64,000 nt of DNA from Bacillus cereus ATCC 14579 (GCF_000007825.1 NC_004722.1:3574501-3638500), one strand, 5' to 3'. Shown: positions 41,142-50,757, counted from the first letter of the stretch. Numbers and translations are program-made. Notes: a model not told the origin generated them from the sequence alone.

Positions 41142-42716
41142 TTAGGTTTGATTTACTATAGGAAACAATTCCGAAAGAGGAACTACTCTCCCCACCTCGT
41201 CTTTAAACACAATATGCTCTCTATTTAAATGGCGCGGGCTCTTCACTCCCGCCGCTGCCGCTAATGAAAATAAACTATATCTCATACTAATAATATAATT
41301 CATGACTCGCCACTTCTTCTCATACGGATCTAACGCTTTTTGATAATGCGGATTCGTCGTGGCTACACCAGATGGACATTGGCCAGAATTACATTGAAGG
41401 GCCATAATACAGCCGCTTGCCATCATAAATCCGCGGGCTGAACTTACAGCATCCGCCCCAATCGCTAAAGCAATCGCTACTTTATCTGGTGTGATTAATT
41501 TACCCGATGCAAATACTTTAAACTTGTTACGAACACCATAATGGTTTGCTGTATCAATAAATGTAAGTAATGCTGGAATAAGCGGCAGTCCCATACAATC
41601 TGCCATCGATTTATACGTTGCCCCTGACCCGCCTTCTGAACCGTCTATTGTAATAAAATCTGGATAAATGTTTAGTTCTTTCATTGTTTTTATTAAATCT
41701 TCCAAAGGCTTCTGCTGACCAATTACAATTTTCATTCCAACTGGTTTACCGCCGCTTTCTTGCAACTGTTGAATAAAATAAAGTGTATCCGCTGCATTCT
41801 TTAAAAATGAAAATCGATTCGGTGAATTAATCGTCTCTCCCTTTCGGACGTTGCGAACAAACGCAATTTTCTCATTTACTTTTTGCCCCTCTAAATGACC
41901 ACCACGTATTTTAGCACCTTGCCCAAATTTCAATTCGAATGCTCTAATATTACTTTCTTTCACTTTCTCCATGAATTTTCCCATTGAAAAATTACCGTCT
42001 TCATCACGGTATCCAAATAACCCTGGACCAATTTGCGCAACGATATTCGCTCCTGTATGTAAATGTTCTGGAATAACGCCACCTTCACCCGTATTAATCC
42101 ACGACCCGCCTGCCATTTTTGCTCCAAGACCACTCGCTAAAATATAATTTTCTCCAATCGCACCATAAGAAGTCGCAGATGCACCAAACATGCCATGTAG
42201 CTTCCACGGATATTTACGGTTCTCACCGACTATAATTGCATCATCTTCTTCGTACAGCCAAAGATTCGTTGTATCCGCTGTCAATTTTTCTCTTCTTGAA
42301 AATAACCCTTCTTTATGAATCACGTACTTTTTACCTTCTCGCTCTTGCGTGAGATTCACACTTAATTCCTCCGTTAATATCGGAAATAATGTATTAGCAA
42401 TATAATATCCAGAAGCTTCAAAATCTCGTTTTGATCCAAAACCAAGTATTTCAGAGCGATATTTCGCTAAAAACATAACACTTTGAAAATCATAACGTGA
42501 GAAAGGCTTTCCATCCGTATCATGATCAAACCAATATTGTCGAAATTCAGGCCCTATCTTTTCCAGTAAGTAGCGCATTCTTCCTAAGTACGGATGTAAT
42601 TTTAAAATAGAATGATGTGTTCGTTTTTTTATAAAAAATGTAATGATAAAAAAGACGATTAAAAGCAACATTAAAAATAGTAATATACTAATAATAACGA
42701 GTAGCGTTTCACTCAT
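41142..42716 (-). CDS. FMN-binding glutamate synthase-family protein (YerD-like)
   Basis: A 524-residue protein with an N-terminal membrane span (about 4-27, LLVIISILLFLMLLLIVFFI) and a glutamate synthase central/FMN domain. IDGSEGGSGATYKS, ALAIGADAVSSARGFM and the iron-sulfur cysteines CNSGQCPSG are visible. The N-terminal amidotransferase and other domains of GltB are absent, so this is not a complete glutamate synthase. B. subtilis YerD has the same form; its reaction is unknown. Confidence 0.85.
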   Translation of the reverse strand: MSETLLVIISILLFLMLLLIVFFIITFFIKKRTHHSILKLHPYLGRMRYLLEKIGPEFRQYWFDHDTDGKPFSRYDFQSVMFLAKYRSEILGFGSKRDFEASGYYIANTLFPILTEELSVNLTQEREGKKYVIHKEGLFSRREKLTADTTNLWLYEEDDAIIVGENRKYPWKLHGMFGASATSYGAIGENYILASGLGAKMAGGSWINTGEGGVIPEHLHTGANIVAQIGPGLFGYRDEDGNFSMGKFMEKVKESNIRAFELKFGQGAKIRGGHLEGQKVNEKIAFVRNVRKGETINSPNRFSFLKNAADTLYFIQQLQESGGKPVGMKIVIGQQKPLEDLIKTMKELNIYPDFITIDGSEGGSGATYKSMADCMGLPLIPALLTFIDTANHYGVRNKFKVFASGKLITPDKVAIALAIGADAVSSARGFMMASGCIMALQCNSGQCPSGVATTNPHYQKALDPYEKKWRVMNYIISMRYSLFSLAAAAGVKSPRHLNREHIVFKDEVGRVVPLSELFPIVNQT

Positions 42717-42744
42717 CCCGCTTCCCCCTATGAAATTCCATAAT

Positions 42745-42775
42745 AAAAAGAGAACACTAGATGTGTTCTCCTTTT
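42745..42775 (-). terminator. Terminator of the flavin oxidoreductase gene
   Basis: GAGAACAC/GTGTTCTC stem, 5-base loop, with A5 and T4 flanks and one mismatch. Confidence 0.7.
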
Positions 42776-42783
42776 ATCTTTAT

Positions 42784-43911
42784 TCATACTAACGTAACAA
42801 GATGCTCTTTCGCGTCATATTCAACTAAACTTTCAGCGTGTTTAATTCGATGAACAAAGTCTGGATTAGCAATTAACGGTCTTCCGAATGCCGCTACATC
42901 AATCGTTCCTTCTTGCAACGCTTCTTCGGCCTCTTTCGGATTTAAATTACCAACCCCAACAATCGTACCATCCCAATATTTTCTTACTAGTTGATGAAAA
43001 TTCTTTCCGTCAGCAATCTCTTGGGTATAATTCATCGTTGAAGGATGGATCATCGTTAATCCAACCTCTTTAAACATATTTATGAACGTTTCAATTGCAA
43101 ACTCAGGGTTTTCCCACATATAAGTAGGATTATCACCTTTGAAAGCAGAGAAACGAAGAAGTGTTTTATTAGCTCCAACAGCTTCTATTACAGCTGCCGT
43201 TACTTCTTTCATAAACGTTAACCTTTGTTTTAAATCACCGCCATATTTATCTGTTCGCTTATTCGCAAACTCATACGTAAATTGATCGATTAAATATCCG
43301 TGTGCACCGTGAATTTCTACTCCATCAAATCCAGCTTCGATCGCATTTTTCGCAGCTTGTGCGTATTGATCGATCACTTCTTGTATTTCTTCTAACGTCA
43401 TTGCTTCTGGCATATCAAACGGTTTACGAAAGCGTGGAACATTTCCCTCTGCAGCGATAGCCGACGGCGCTTGTGGCATTTGACCACCAATTATTTCATG
43501 ATGACTCATACGCCCAACATGCCATATTTGAGCAATAATCGTCCCGCCTTCTTTATGTACTGCCTCTGTAACAGGTTTCCAAGAATCGATTTGTTCTTGT
43601 GTATAAATACCTGGTACTCCTGGGTTTCCTTTTGCTCTCGGACTAATGACAATTCCTTCTGTAATAATTAGTCCAATTCCATCCGCAGCACGTTTTCTGT
43701 AGTACTCCACTACATCCGCACCAACTACTCCAGTCTCATTATCTGCAAAGCATCTTGTCATCGGTGCCATCGCTATTCGATTACGAAGAGACCAACCTCC
43801 AACTTGAATTGGATAAAACAACTTTGTTTCTTCAACGTTTTCAAAAAATCCCCCAGCATTTACATTTGTTCCTTCATAAAAACTCGTTGCTTTATTACGT
43901 GAACTTGTCAT
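42784..43911 (-). CDS. Old yellow enzyme-type NADH:flavin oxidoreductase
   Basis: A 375-residue FMN enzyme of the OYE family (alkene reductase). A 25-residue N-terminal extension precedes FYPIQVGGWSLRNRIAMAPM. FDGVEIHGAHGYLIDQF, FANKRTDKYGGDLKQR and AAFGRPLIANPDF carry FMN and substrate-binding residues. The family reduces activated C=C bonds, for example in quinones, maleimides or enoates. It precedes the YerD-like gene with about 65 bases and a terminator between. A 24-base poly-A tract lies 100 bases upstream of its start. Confidence 0.85.
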   Translation of the reverse strand: MTSSRNKATSFYEGTNVNAGGFFENVEETKLFYPIQVGGWSLRNRIAMAPMTRCFADNETGVVGADVVEYYRKRAADGIGLIITEGIVISPRAKGNPGVPGIYTQEQIDSWKPVTEAVHKEGGTIIAQIWHVGRMSHHEIIGGQMPQAPSAIAAEGNVPRFRKPFDMPEAMTLEEIQEVIDQYAQAAKNAIEAGFDGVEIHGAHGYLIDQFTYEFANKRTDKYGGDLKQRLTFMKEVTAAVIEAVGANKTLLRFSAFKGDNPTYMWENPEFAIETFINMFKEVGLTMIHPSTMNYTQEIADGKNFHQLVRKYWDGTIVGVGNLNPKEAEEALQEGTIDVAAFGRPLIANPDFVHRIKHAESLVEYDAKEHLVTLV

Positions 43912-44010
43912 TTTTTTTCCCCCTAAAAAATCTTACTATAATCGCATAAAACTTACTTTTAGATAGGAACGTCAATTTTTACGACTTTAAAATAAAAAAT
44001 TCGTATTTTC

Positions 44011-44034
44011 AAAAAAAAAAAAAAAAAAAAAAAA
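44011..44034. repeat. Mononucleotide tract, A24
   Basis: Twenty-four consecutive A on the plus strand. It is by far the longest homopolymer in the window and lies upstream of the oxidoreductase gene. Confidence 0.9.
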
Positions 44035-44061
44035 CCATGGCAAGACGCTATAAATAATATT

Positions 44062-44091
44062 AAAAAGGTTTCCTTAGGAGGAAACCTTTTT
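44062..44091. terminator. Hairpin with T-run, no adjacent gene
   Basis: 12-bp perfect arms AAAAAGGTTTCC and complement, 6-base loop. It looks like a terminator in either direction, but the nearest upstream gene ends have their own terminators. Confidence 0.6.
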
Positions 44092-44443
44092 TGTTGACCA
44101 TATATGGCTGTCAATTCGTTTATCTCTTTAATAAAAAAGCACCTTATCAATAGAAGTGAAAATGGTTCAGTATTCTTCTAAAAATAATAACTTATATACC
44201 TAAAACAATGAAAGCCCTACCTCTCTTTCATCCTTACGGCTCCTCGTCCGTGCCAGTGTGAATCAGGATTGCAAAAATCAAGTAACTATTTTATCGAAGT
44301 ATTCAATTAAACTTCGAACATTCATAAATGAAATTAAAAAATAAAAATGGATTTGATTGTAGTAATAACAATAGAGGTAATGCTCTAAAAGTGGTTTGAA
44401 AGAGTTGAATGTCTTTGAAATGATAAATTTTCTATAATTATGT

Positions 44444-44472
44444 TCCCAAAAAATTCAAGATCTTTTTTGGGA
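44444..44472 (-). terminator. carD terminator
   Basis: 10-bp arms TCCCAAAAAA and complement around 9 bases, 26 bases past the carD stop. Confidence 0.65.
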
Positions 44473-44497
44473 TATAATACATTATTTGTAATGAACC

Positions 44498-44959
44498 TTA
44501 ACAAAAGCTTTTTATCTGATTTTCTGTGATACCTTCAATTAATCCCAGTTCACTAATCAAAAATTCATATGCGTTATCTAACATCTTCTTTTCGCTTGCA
44601 TTAAGTGCTTTTTCTTTCTGTATACGCATTAAATCACGCACAACTTCAGCACCTTCTTGCATTTTACCCGTCTTTATTTTATCAGTGTTCAATTTATACC
44701 TTTGTTTCCACGTAAGTAATCTATCTGATTCCCCATGTTGAAAAATATCCATTATGTGTGCTAATGCGGTTATATCCGTAACTGGACGTATATTCGAATT
44801 CAATATTCTCCCTGCTGGAATCATTAGTTCCATATTACTAGCCGACATTTTTATAACATAATACTGTTGTTTTTCTCCTGAGATTTCCTTCTCTTCTATG
44901 GCTTTAATTATACCTGCTCCCTGCATTGGATAAACAATGTTATCGCCAATTTGAAACAA
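44498..44959 (-). CDS. CarD/CdnL-type transcription regulator
   Basis: A 153-residue CarD_CdnL_TRCF protein. The N-terminal domain (about 1-60, MFQIGDNIVYPMQGAGIIKA) binds the RNA polymerase beta subunit in mycobacterial CarD, and the C-terminal helical part binds DNA near the -10 element. The start is TTG 44959, which follows GGAGGTGGATTAT; the upstream Met codons lie in that site or have no site. B. subtilis YdeB is the same type. It stands alone, flanked by the structured gene-free stretch and by the hut operon end. Confidence 0.85.
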   Translation of the reverse strand: MFQIGDNIVYPMQGAGIIKAIEEKEISGEKQQYYVIKMSASNMELMIPAGRILNSNIRPVTDITALAHIMDIFQHGESDRLLTWKQRYKLNTDKIKTGKMQEGAEVVRDLMRIQKEKALNASEKKMLDNAYEFLISELGLIEGITENQIKSFC

Positions 44960-45148
44960 ATAATCCACCTCCATATATGGTAACCTTCTCAAGCTTAACA
45001 TACTTTTAGTTTTTTAGCAAAATTTTTATTTTATCATAAAATTATTTTACACGTCAACACTTCAGAAGCAAGAAATTAAATTTACACAATAAACTATAAA
45101 AATCGCAATTCCATTAACGGTTCCACACACATTCATTCTCTTTTAATA

Positions 45149-45188
45149 CAAAAACACATCACTACATTTAAGTAGTGATGTGTTTTTG
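45149..45188 (-). terminator. hut operon terminator
   Basis: 17-bp perfect arms (CAAAAACACATCACTAC), 6-base loop, after the hutG stop. Confidence 0.9.
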
Positions 45189-45219
45189 TTAAGGCATAAA
45201 TAAAGATCTACTTTTCCGT

Positions 45220-46192
45220 CTATATACTAACTTGCTTACTAACCGTTTCCCTCGCTAAAAGAAAACTCATAATCACTTGCGCTGCTACTCTACTCGTCAT
45301 ATCTCTGAAATCAAGAGTTGGATCAATCTCTACTATATCCATCCCTTGAACGAGCGGTTCTTTACCAAGGAATTCAATCGCATCTAGTAAAGTCGTACTA
45401 TCCATTCCACCAGGCCCAATTGCTGGACAACCTGGTGCAAACGCTTGGTCTAGCACATCCATATCAAGAGAAATATAAATAGAAGTCACACCTTGATTTC
45501 TTAATAATTCAATACTTTCCGTGATAATATCTTTTATTTCTCGCTCTCGTACGTCTTTCATTGTATACACTGTTACACCATGCTCTATTGCATATTCATG
45601 GTACGCACGTGCATTAGAAAAATTACGAATTCCAATTTGAACAAGTTGTTTCCCTGTAATGACATCATTTTCTAGTAAACTACGGAATGGTGTACCATTT
45701 GACGGGCCTCCATCATCTAAATTACGTAAATCATGATGAGCATCAAATTGAATAATCCCGACCTTTCCTTTACTGTTTGCAAAACCTGTTATACTCGGAA
45801 AACTAATCGAGTGGTCACCACCAAGAACGATTGGTATCATGTTCGGGTTTACTTTCGTTACATGACCAACTGTTTTCGCAATTCGTTTATGACTTTCTTT
45901 TATATCCGTCACATGCATCGTAATATCGCCGCAATCATATAAGACACTTTCTTTCATATCGTGTTTTTCTGTAATTGCATATGTACTATATGCATCTAAC
46001 ATCGCACGAATTGTCTTTTGGAGCAAAACTCGCTCCTGAATGACTAATAGATGGTTTAGAAAGGGGTGCTCCAATTAAGGCAGCACCGAATATTTCTACA
46101 CCTTCCTCCCAATCTTTAATCATCTCACTCCATTTTGTCACTTCACGATCAATAAACTTTGCGTTTTTCTTTAAATAGTGGCCGTGCTCCAC
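45220..46192 (-). pseudogene. hutG: Frameshifted formimidoylglutamase
   Basis: Last enzyme of the hut pathway, hydrolysing formiminoglutamate to glutamate and formamide. Two frames form one arginase-fold protein of about 323 residues. The first begins MEHGHYLKKNAKFIDREVTK and ends SGASFAPK; the second begins TIRAMLDAYSTYA and has the manganese sites GGDHSISF, FDAHHDLR and SLDMDVLD. The break is in a run of four A near 46024-46027: one A fewer gives PKTIRAML. The start overlaps hutI by 22 bases. All active-site residues are in the second part. Either a strain-specific inactivation of the last step or a base-calling error. Confidence 0.88.
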
Positions 46193-47442
46193 GATTGTTC
46201 ACCTCTTGTATATGCAATATTACCATTCTTCCATACTGTATTCACATGACTTACGCCGTAATGATACGGTACGTAAGCATAATTGTAAGCATCCCATAAA
46301 ACTAAATCTGCCTTACGACCAACTCTAATTTTCCCAGCTACATCACCACGGTTAATGGCATATGATGAGTTAACCGTTACGGCATTCCAAACTTCTTCTG
46401 GTGTCATTTTCAATTTTAGCATCGCAATGCTCATAATAAGCTGAATATTTTCAGTTGGACAGCTACCTGGGTTAAAGTCTGTAGCTAACGCAACTGCAAC
46501 ACCTTCATCAATCATTTTACGACCGCGAGCAAAGCTTTCTTTATTTAAATAGAAAGTTGTTCCTGGTAATAATGTTGCTACTGTATTCGAGTTTGCAAGC
46601 ATTTCAATCCCTTTATCAGAAGCGCCAACTAGATGGTCTGCTGATGCTGCACCGATTTCTGCCGCTGCTTCCGCACCACCAAGAGGGTCGATTTCATCTG
46701 CATGAATTTTCACATCAAAGCCAAGCTCTTTTGCTTTTAATAAAAATTCTTTTGATTCTTCTACTGAGAACACACCTGTTTCACAGAAAATATCAACGAA
46801 TTCCACCAATTGTTTCTCTTTCATTTCTGGTAATAGGTCTAACATCCATTGTAAAAATTCTTTCGATCTACCTTTATATTCTTTCGGAACTGCATGAGCA
46901 CCTAAAAATGTGGAAACTAAATCGATCGGATGCTCTTTTTGTAATTGTGCAGTTGCCTCTAATTGTTTCCATTCCGTCTCATCATCTAATCCGTAACCAC
47001 TCTTCGCTTCTACAGTTGTAACGCCGAAAGATAACATACGGTCTAAATGGAATTTCGCTTTTTGAACAAGTTCTTCTTTCGATGCTTGTTTCGTTGCATT
47101 TACAGTTGAAAGAATACCTCCGCCTTGTTCTAAAATTTCTAAGTACGGAACTCCTTGTAATTTTAGCGCAATTTCATTTTCACGAGATCCACCAAATACA
47201 AGATGGGTATGCGGATCAACAAGACCAGGAGAAACCATTTTCCCCCCGCTATCAATAACTTCTTTCGCTTGTAATCCTTTCGCTTCTTCCGCTGTTCCAA
47301 CGAAAGTGATTACACCATTTTCAATTCCAACCACACCGTTTTCGATAACAGGAAGCGTGTTCATCGCTTCTCGTCTTAACAAGCCATCTTCTTGATCCAT
47401 TGTTAGTAATTGACCGATATTGATTAGTAAAGTGTCCAGCAT
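46171..47442 (-). CDS. hutI: Imidazolonepropionase
   Basis: Amidohydrolase that converts imidazolonepropionate to formiminoglutamate, 423 residues. Metal ligands are His78 and His80 (DPHTHLVFGG); HADEIDPLGGAEAA and LATDFNPGSCPTEN follow, all typical of HutI. GGAGGAGAAAAC precedes the ATG. Fourth gene of the hut operon; 12 bases after hutU and overlapping the hutG start by 22 bases. Confidence 0.96.
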   Translation of the reverse strand: MLDTLLINIGQLLTMDQEDGLLRREAMNTLPVIENGVVGIENGVITFVGTAEEAKGLQAKEVIDSGGKMVSPGLVDPHTHLVFGGSRENEIALKLQGVPYLEILEQGGGILSTVNATKQASKEELVQKAKFHLDRMLSFGVTTVEAKSGYGLDDETEWKQLEATAQLQKEHPIDLVSTFLGAHAVPKEYKGRSKEFLQWMLDLLPEMKEKQLVEFVDIFCETGVFSVEESKEFLLKAKELGFDVKIHADEIDPLGGAEAAAEIGAASADHLVGASDKGIEMLANSNTVATLLPGTTFYLNKESFARGRKMIDEGVAVALATDFNPGSCPTENIQLIMSIAMLKLKMTPEEVWNAVTVNSSYAINRGDVAGKIRVGRKADLVLWDAYNYAYVPYHYGVSHVNTVWKNGNIAYTRGEQSWSTATI

Positions 47443-47454
47443 GTTTTCTCCTCC

Positions 47455-49113
47455 TTATTTCATCATTGGAATGTTAACGCCTTTTTCTTTCGCAGTTTCC
47501 ACAGCTAAGTCATACCCTGCATCAACGTGACGAACAACACCCATACCAGGGTCAGAAGTTAATACGCGCTCAATACGTTTTGCTGCTGCTTCTGTTCCAT
47601 CTGCAACGATAACCATTCCCGCATGAAGTGAATAACCCATACCAACGCCACCACCGTGGTGAACAGATACCCAGCTTGCACCGTTTACACTATTAATTAA
47701 TGCATTTAAAATTGGCCAGTCAGCTACTGCATCACTACCATCTTTCATCGCTTCTGTTTCACGGTTTGGAGATGCTACTGATCCACAATCTAAATGGTCA
47801 CGACCGATAACGATTGGTGCTGATAATTCACCATTTGCAACCATTTCATTAATGATGCGACCAAATTTCGCACGCTCACCGTAACCTAACCAACAAATAC
47901 GTGATGGAAGTCCTTGGAACTCAACTTGTTGACGTGCCATACGAATCCAGTTACATAAATGTTCATTATCAGCGAACTCACGTAAAATTACTTCGTCTGT
48001 TTTATAAATATCTTCTGGATCACCAGAAAGCGCTACCCAGCGGAATGGCCCTTTTCCTTCACAGAATAATGGACGAATAAATGCTGGAACGAATCCTGGG
48101 AAATCGAAAGCATTTTTCAAACCTTCATCGAAAGCAACTTGGCGAATGTTATTTCCATAATCAAATGTAATTGCGCCTTTTTCTTGCATCGCAAGCATCG
48201 CTTCCACATGTTTTGTCATACTTTCTTTTGATAATTGTACGTAACGTTCTGGATCTTCTTCACGAAGTTTCGCTGCTTCTTCTAATGTGTAACCTACTGG
48301 AATATAACCGTTTAATGGATCATGAGCAGATGTTTGATCTGTAACTAAATCTGGCGTAATATTACGCTTCACTAGTTCTGGTAAAATCTCTGCCGCATTT
48401 CCTAACAAACCAATTGAAATTGGTTCTCTCTTCTCTTTATACTCGTTCGCAACAGTTAATGCTTCTTCTAATGATTCTGTATACATGTCACAATATCTCT
48501 TTTCAATACGACGATCAATGCTGCGCTTATCAACATCAATAGCAATAACAACACCGCCGTTCATCGTTACAGCAAGAGGTTGTGCACCACCCATACCACC
48601 TAAACCAGCAGTAAGTGTTAATGTACCTTTTAATGAACCGTCGAAATGTTGACGAGCTGCTTCACCAAATGTTTCATATGTTCCTTGTAGAATCCCTTGT
48701 GTTCCAATGTAAATCCAGCTACCAGCTGTCATTTGTCCGTACATCATAAGACCTTTTTTCTCTAGTTCTCGGAAGTGATCCCAGTTTGCCCATTTTGGTA
48801 CTAAGTTTGAGTTCGCTAACAGAACGCGAGGTGCATCTTCATGTGATTTAAAAATGGCAACTGGTTTTCCTGATTGAACAAGTAACGTTTCATCGCTTTC
48901 TAACGTTTTTAATGAATCTACAATCGCCTGATAGCTTTCCCAGTTACGAGCTGCACGGCCAATTCCGCCATACACAACTAATTCTTCTGGTTTTTCAGCA
49001 ACTTCCGGATCTAAATTGTTCATTAACATACGAAGTGCAGCTTCTTGCACCCACCCTTTCGTTTGTAACTCTGTCCCTCTTGGCGCGCGAATTGTTTGTT
49101 GTACTTTTTCCAT
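47455..49113 (-). CDS. hutU: Urocanate hydratase
   Basis: NAD-dependent lyase-type hydratase that turns urocanate into imidazolonepropionate, 552 residues. The NAD-binding stretch TLTAGLGGMGGAQPLAVTMN and the active Cys region around YGERAKFGR are present; DHLDCGSVASPNRETEAM is a typical signature. AAAAGGGAGAGATTGAA precedes the ATG. Third gene of the hut operon, 24 bases after hutH. Confidence 0.97.
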   Translation of the reverse strand: MEKVQQTIRAPRGTELQTKGWVQEAALRMLMNNLDPEVAEKPEELVVYGGIGRAARNWESYQAIVDSLKTLESDETLLVQSGKPVAIFKSHEDAPRVLLANSNLVPKWANWDHFRELEKKGLMMYGQMTAGSWIYIGTQGILQGTYETFGEAARQHFDGSLKGTLTLTAGLGGMGGAQPLAVTMNGGVVIAIDVDKRSIDRRIEKRYCDMYTESLEEALTVANEYKEKREPISIGLLGNAAEILPELVKRNITPDLVTDQTSAHDPLNGYIPVGYTLEEAAKLREEDPERYVQLSKESMTKHVEAMLAMQEKGAITFDYGNNIRQVAFDEGLKNAFDFPGFVPAFIRPLFCEGKGPFRWVALSGDPEDIYKTDEVILREFADNEHLCNWIRMARQQVEFQGLPSRICWLGYGERAKFGRIINEMVANGELSAPIVIGRDHLDCGSVASPNRETEAMKDGSDAVADWPILNALINSVNGASWVSVHHGGGVGMGYSLHAGMVIVADGTEAAAKRIERVLTSDPGMGVVRHVDAGYDLAVETAKEKGVNIPMMK

Positions 49114-49136
49114 TTCAATCTCTCCCTTTTCTCGTT

Positions 49137-50657
49137 TTATAGTGCTGCGTTTACATCCAATCTTTCTTTTATCGAATCACTCGCTTTTAACCAATGTGCA
49201 ATATTTTCAATATCCGTTGAGAAGATGCGATCATTTGTAATAGATGGTACTTGCTGACGCCCTTGATGGTAGAAGCTCTTCGTCACTGTACTCATGTTTT
49301 CAATCCCGCGATATTCTGCCGCTTGCATCGCACAAATCATTTCAATTGAAAGAACACGTCTTACATTTTGAATAATTTGATGTGCATGACGTGAAGCGAT
49401 TGTTCCCATACTTACGTGATCTTCTTGGTTAGCTGATGACGGGATTGAATCAACACTCGCCGGATGTGCTAACGTTTTATTTTCAGAAACTAGTGACGCT
49501 GCAGCATATTGCATAATCATTGCACCAGACTGAAGTCCTGGTTCTGGACTTAAAAATGGCGGTAAATCGTTTAACTGCGGATTTACTAAACGCTCAATAC
49601 GACGCTCTGAAATGTTTGCAAGTTCCGCCATTCCTACTTTTAAGAAGTCCATCGCAAATGCAATCGGTTGACCATGGAAATTACCACCTGAAATTACTTT
49701 TTCCCCGCCATCAAAGATTAGCGGATTATCTGTTGCGGCATTCATTTCAATTTCTAATTTTTCTTTCACATAATTCAAAACTTGCCAAGAAGCACCGTGT
49801 ACTTGCGGGATACAACGAAGTGAATAGGCATCCTGTACACGTAGTTCTCCTTGTTTTGTTGTTAACTTACTATCATGAAGAATGTCACGAATTCTGCTTG
49901 CTACATCCACTTGCTCTTTATAGCCACGTGCTTTATGAACATTTTCATCAAATGCATCAATAATGCCTTGTAACCCTTCAATTGTCATCGAAGCAATTAG
50001 TTCAGCTTGATATGCCGTTGCTTCTGCTTCTATATAAGAAAGAACTCCTTGTGCTGTCATCGCCTGCGTACCATTAATTAACGCAAGACCTTCTTTCGCT
50101 TCAAGTTCAATTGGCTCAAGCCCTTCTTCTGTAAGAGCAACCATTGCATGAACGCGTTTCCCCTTATAGAACACTTCACCTTCGCCTAATAATACGAGCG
50201 CAAGATGAGATAAAGGTGCTAAATCTCCACTTGCACCAAGTGAACCTTGTTGCGGAACGACTGGATGAATTTTACGATTTACAAACTCAAGAAGCATATT
50301 TACAACAAGCGGCCTTACGCCTGATACTCCTTTAAGCATCGTGTTCGCTCGTAAAATTAACATTCCGCGCGATACTTCTTCCGGGAATGGATCACCTATC
50401 CCACATGCATGTGACTGAATTAAATTATGTTGAAGTGCCTTTACATCATCTTTTTGGATAAGCACATCACTAAACTTTCCAAATCCAGTTGTAATACCGT
50501 AAACGACTTTTCCGTCCTCTACAATTTTCTCAACTACTTCGCGGCACTCCGCTACCTTTTGCATACTAGTTGGACAAGCTGTTACACCTTCTCCTTCCAG
50601 TAATAACCTCTTCATTTCTTCAACTGTCAATGTATGTCCTGTTAACGTAATCATCAT
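49137..50657 (-). CDS. hutH: Histidine ammonia-lyase
   Basis: Deaminates histidine to urocanate, the first step of histidine degradation. The 506-residue product has the self-cyclizing Ala142-Ser143-Gly144 (GSLGASGDLAPLSH) that makes the MIO cofactor, plus SSANQEDHVSMG. The start follows AAGGAGGAAAA; the second Met is equally possible. Preceded by the HutP-type terminator (50677-50735), so its expression needs HutP with histidine. Confidence 0.97.
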   Translation of the reverse strand: MMITLTGHTLTVEEMKRLLLEGEGVTACPTSMQKVAECREVVEKIVEDGKVVYGITTGFGKFSDVLIQKDDVKALQHNLIQSHACGIGDPFPEEVSRGMLILRANTMLKGVSGVRPLVVNMLLEFVNRKIHPVVPQQGSLGASGDLAPLSHLALVLLGEGEVFYKGKRVHAMVALTEEGLEPIELEAKEGLALINGTQAMTAQGVLSYIEAEATAYQAELIASMTIEGLQGIIDAFDENVHKARGYKEQVDVASRIRDILHDSKLTTKQGELRVQDAYSLRCIPQVHGASWQVLNYVKEKLEIEMNAATDNPLIFDGGEKVISGGNFHGQPIAFAMDFLKVGMAELANISERRIERLVNPQLNDLPPFLSPEPGLQSGAMIMQYAAASLVSENKTLAHPASVDSIPSSANQEDHVSMGTIASRHAHQIIQNVRRVLSIEMICAMQAAEYRGIENMSTVTKSFYHQGRQQVPSITNDRIFSTDIENIAHWLKASDSIKERLDVNAAL

Positions 50658-50676
50658 TTTTCCTCCTTAAAAAGGC

Positions 50677-50735
50677 AAAAGGGGACCTTATCTTTCTAAG
50701 ACAGACTTCTGTCCTAAAAAAGTAAGGCCCCCTTC
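50677..50735 (-). promoter_or_regulatory. HutP-controlled attenuator stem-loop between hutP and hutH
   Basis: On the minus strand AAGGGGGCCTTA pairs with TAAGGTCCCCTT, and inside it AGGACAGA pairs with TCTGTCTT; TTTTGCC follows. The stem is nearly 59 bases long and precedes hutH, the place of the hut attenuator in B. subtilis. Confidence 0.85.
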
Positions 50736-50750
50736 TAACTAATAGACTAT
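50735..50750 (-). promoter_or_regulatory. UAG-repeat HutP binding site
   Basis: Just ahead of the attenuator the minus strand reads ATAGTCTATTAGTTAG, three UAG triplets. HutP with histidine and Mg2+ binds such NAG repeats and stops the terminator forming. Confidence 0.7.
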
Positions 50751-50757
50751 GGGCAAA

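Larger units (their letters stand above)
43912..44497. other. 586-base gene-free stretch with poly-A tract, hairpins and structured sequence
   Basis: No supported gene. It contains a 24-base A tract (44011-44034), a 12-bp hairpin (44062-44091), the dyad TTGACCATATATGGCTGTCAA region (44094-44114), a cluster of short inverted repeats in relatively GC-rich sequence (44211-44272), a TCGAAGT stem near 44295-44320, and the carD terminator (44444-44472). The GC-rich cluster differs from its AT-rich surroundings. Confidence 0.6.

Noticed and set aside
43959..44150. Minus-strand frame of 63 codons across the A24 tract
   Set aside because: The tract would encode a run of phenylalanine, and the frame has no ribosome binding site; the hairpin at 44062-44091 lies within it.
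44211..44272. Known riboswitch (cyclic-di-GMP, guanidine, ZTP, fluoride) or group II intron end
   Set aside because: I compared the conserved cores from memory; none matched beyond a GAGCCGTA word that resembles intron domain V but lacks the second arm.
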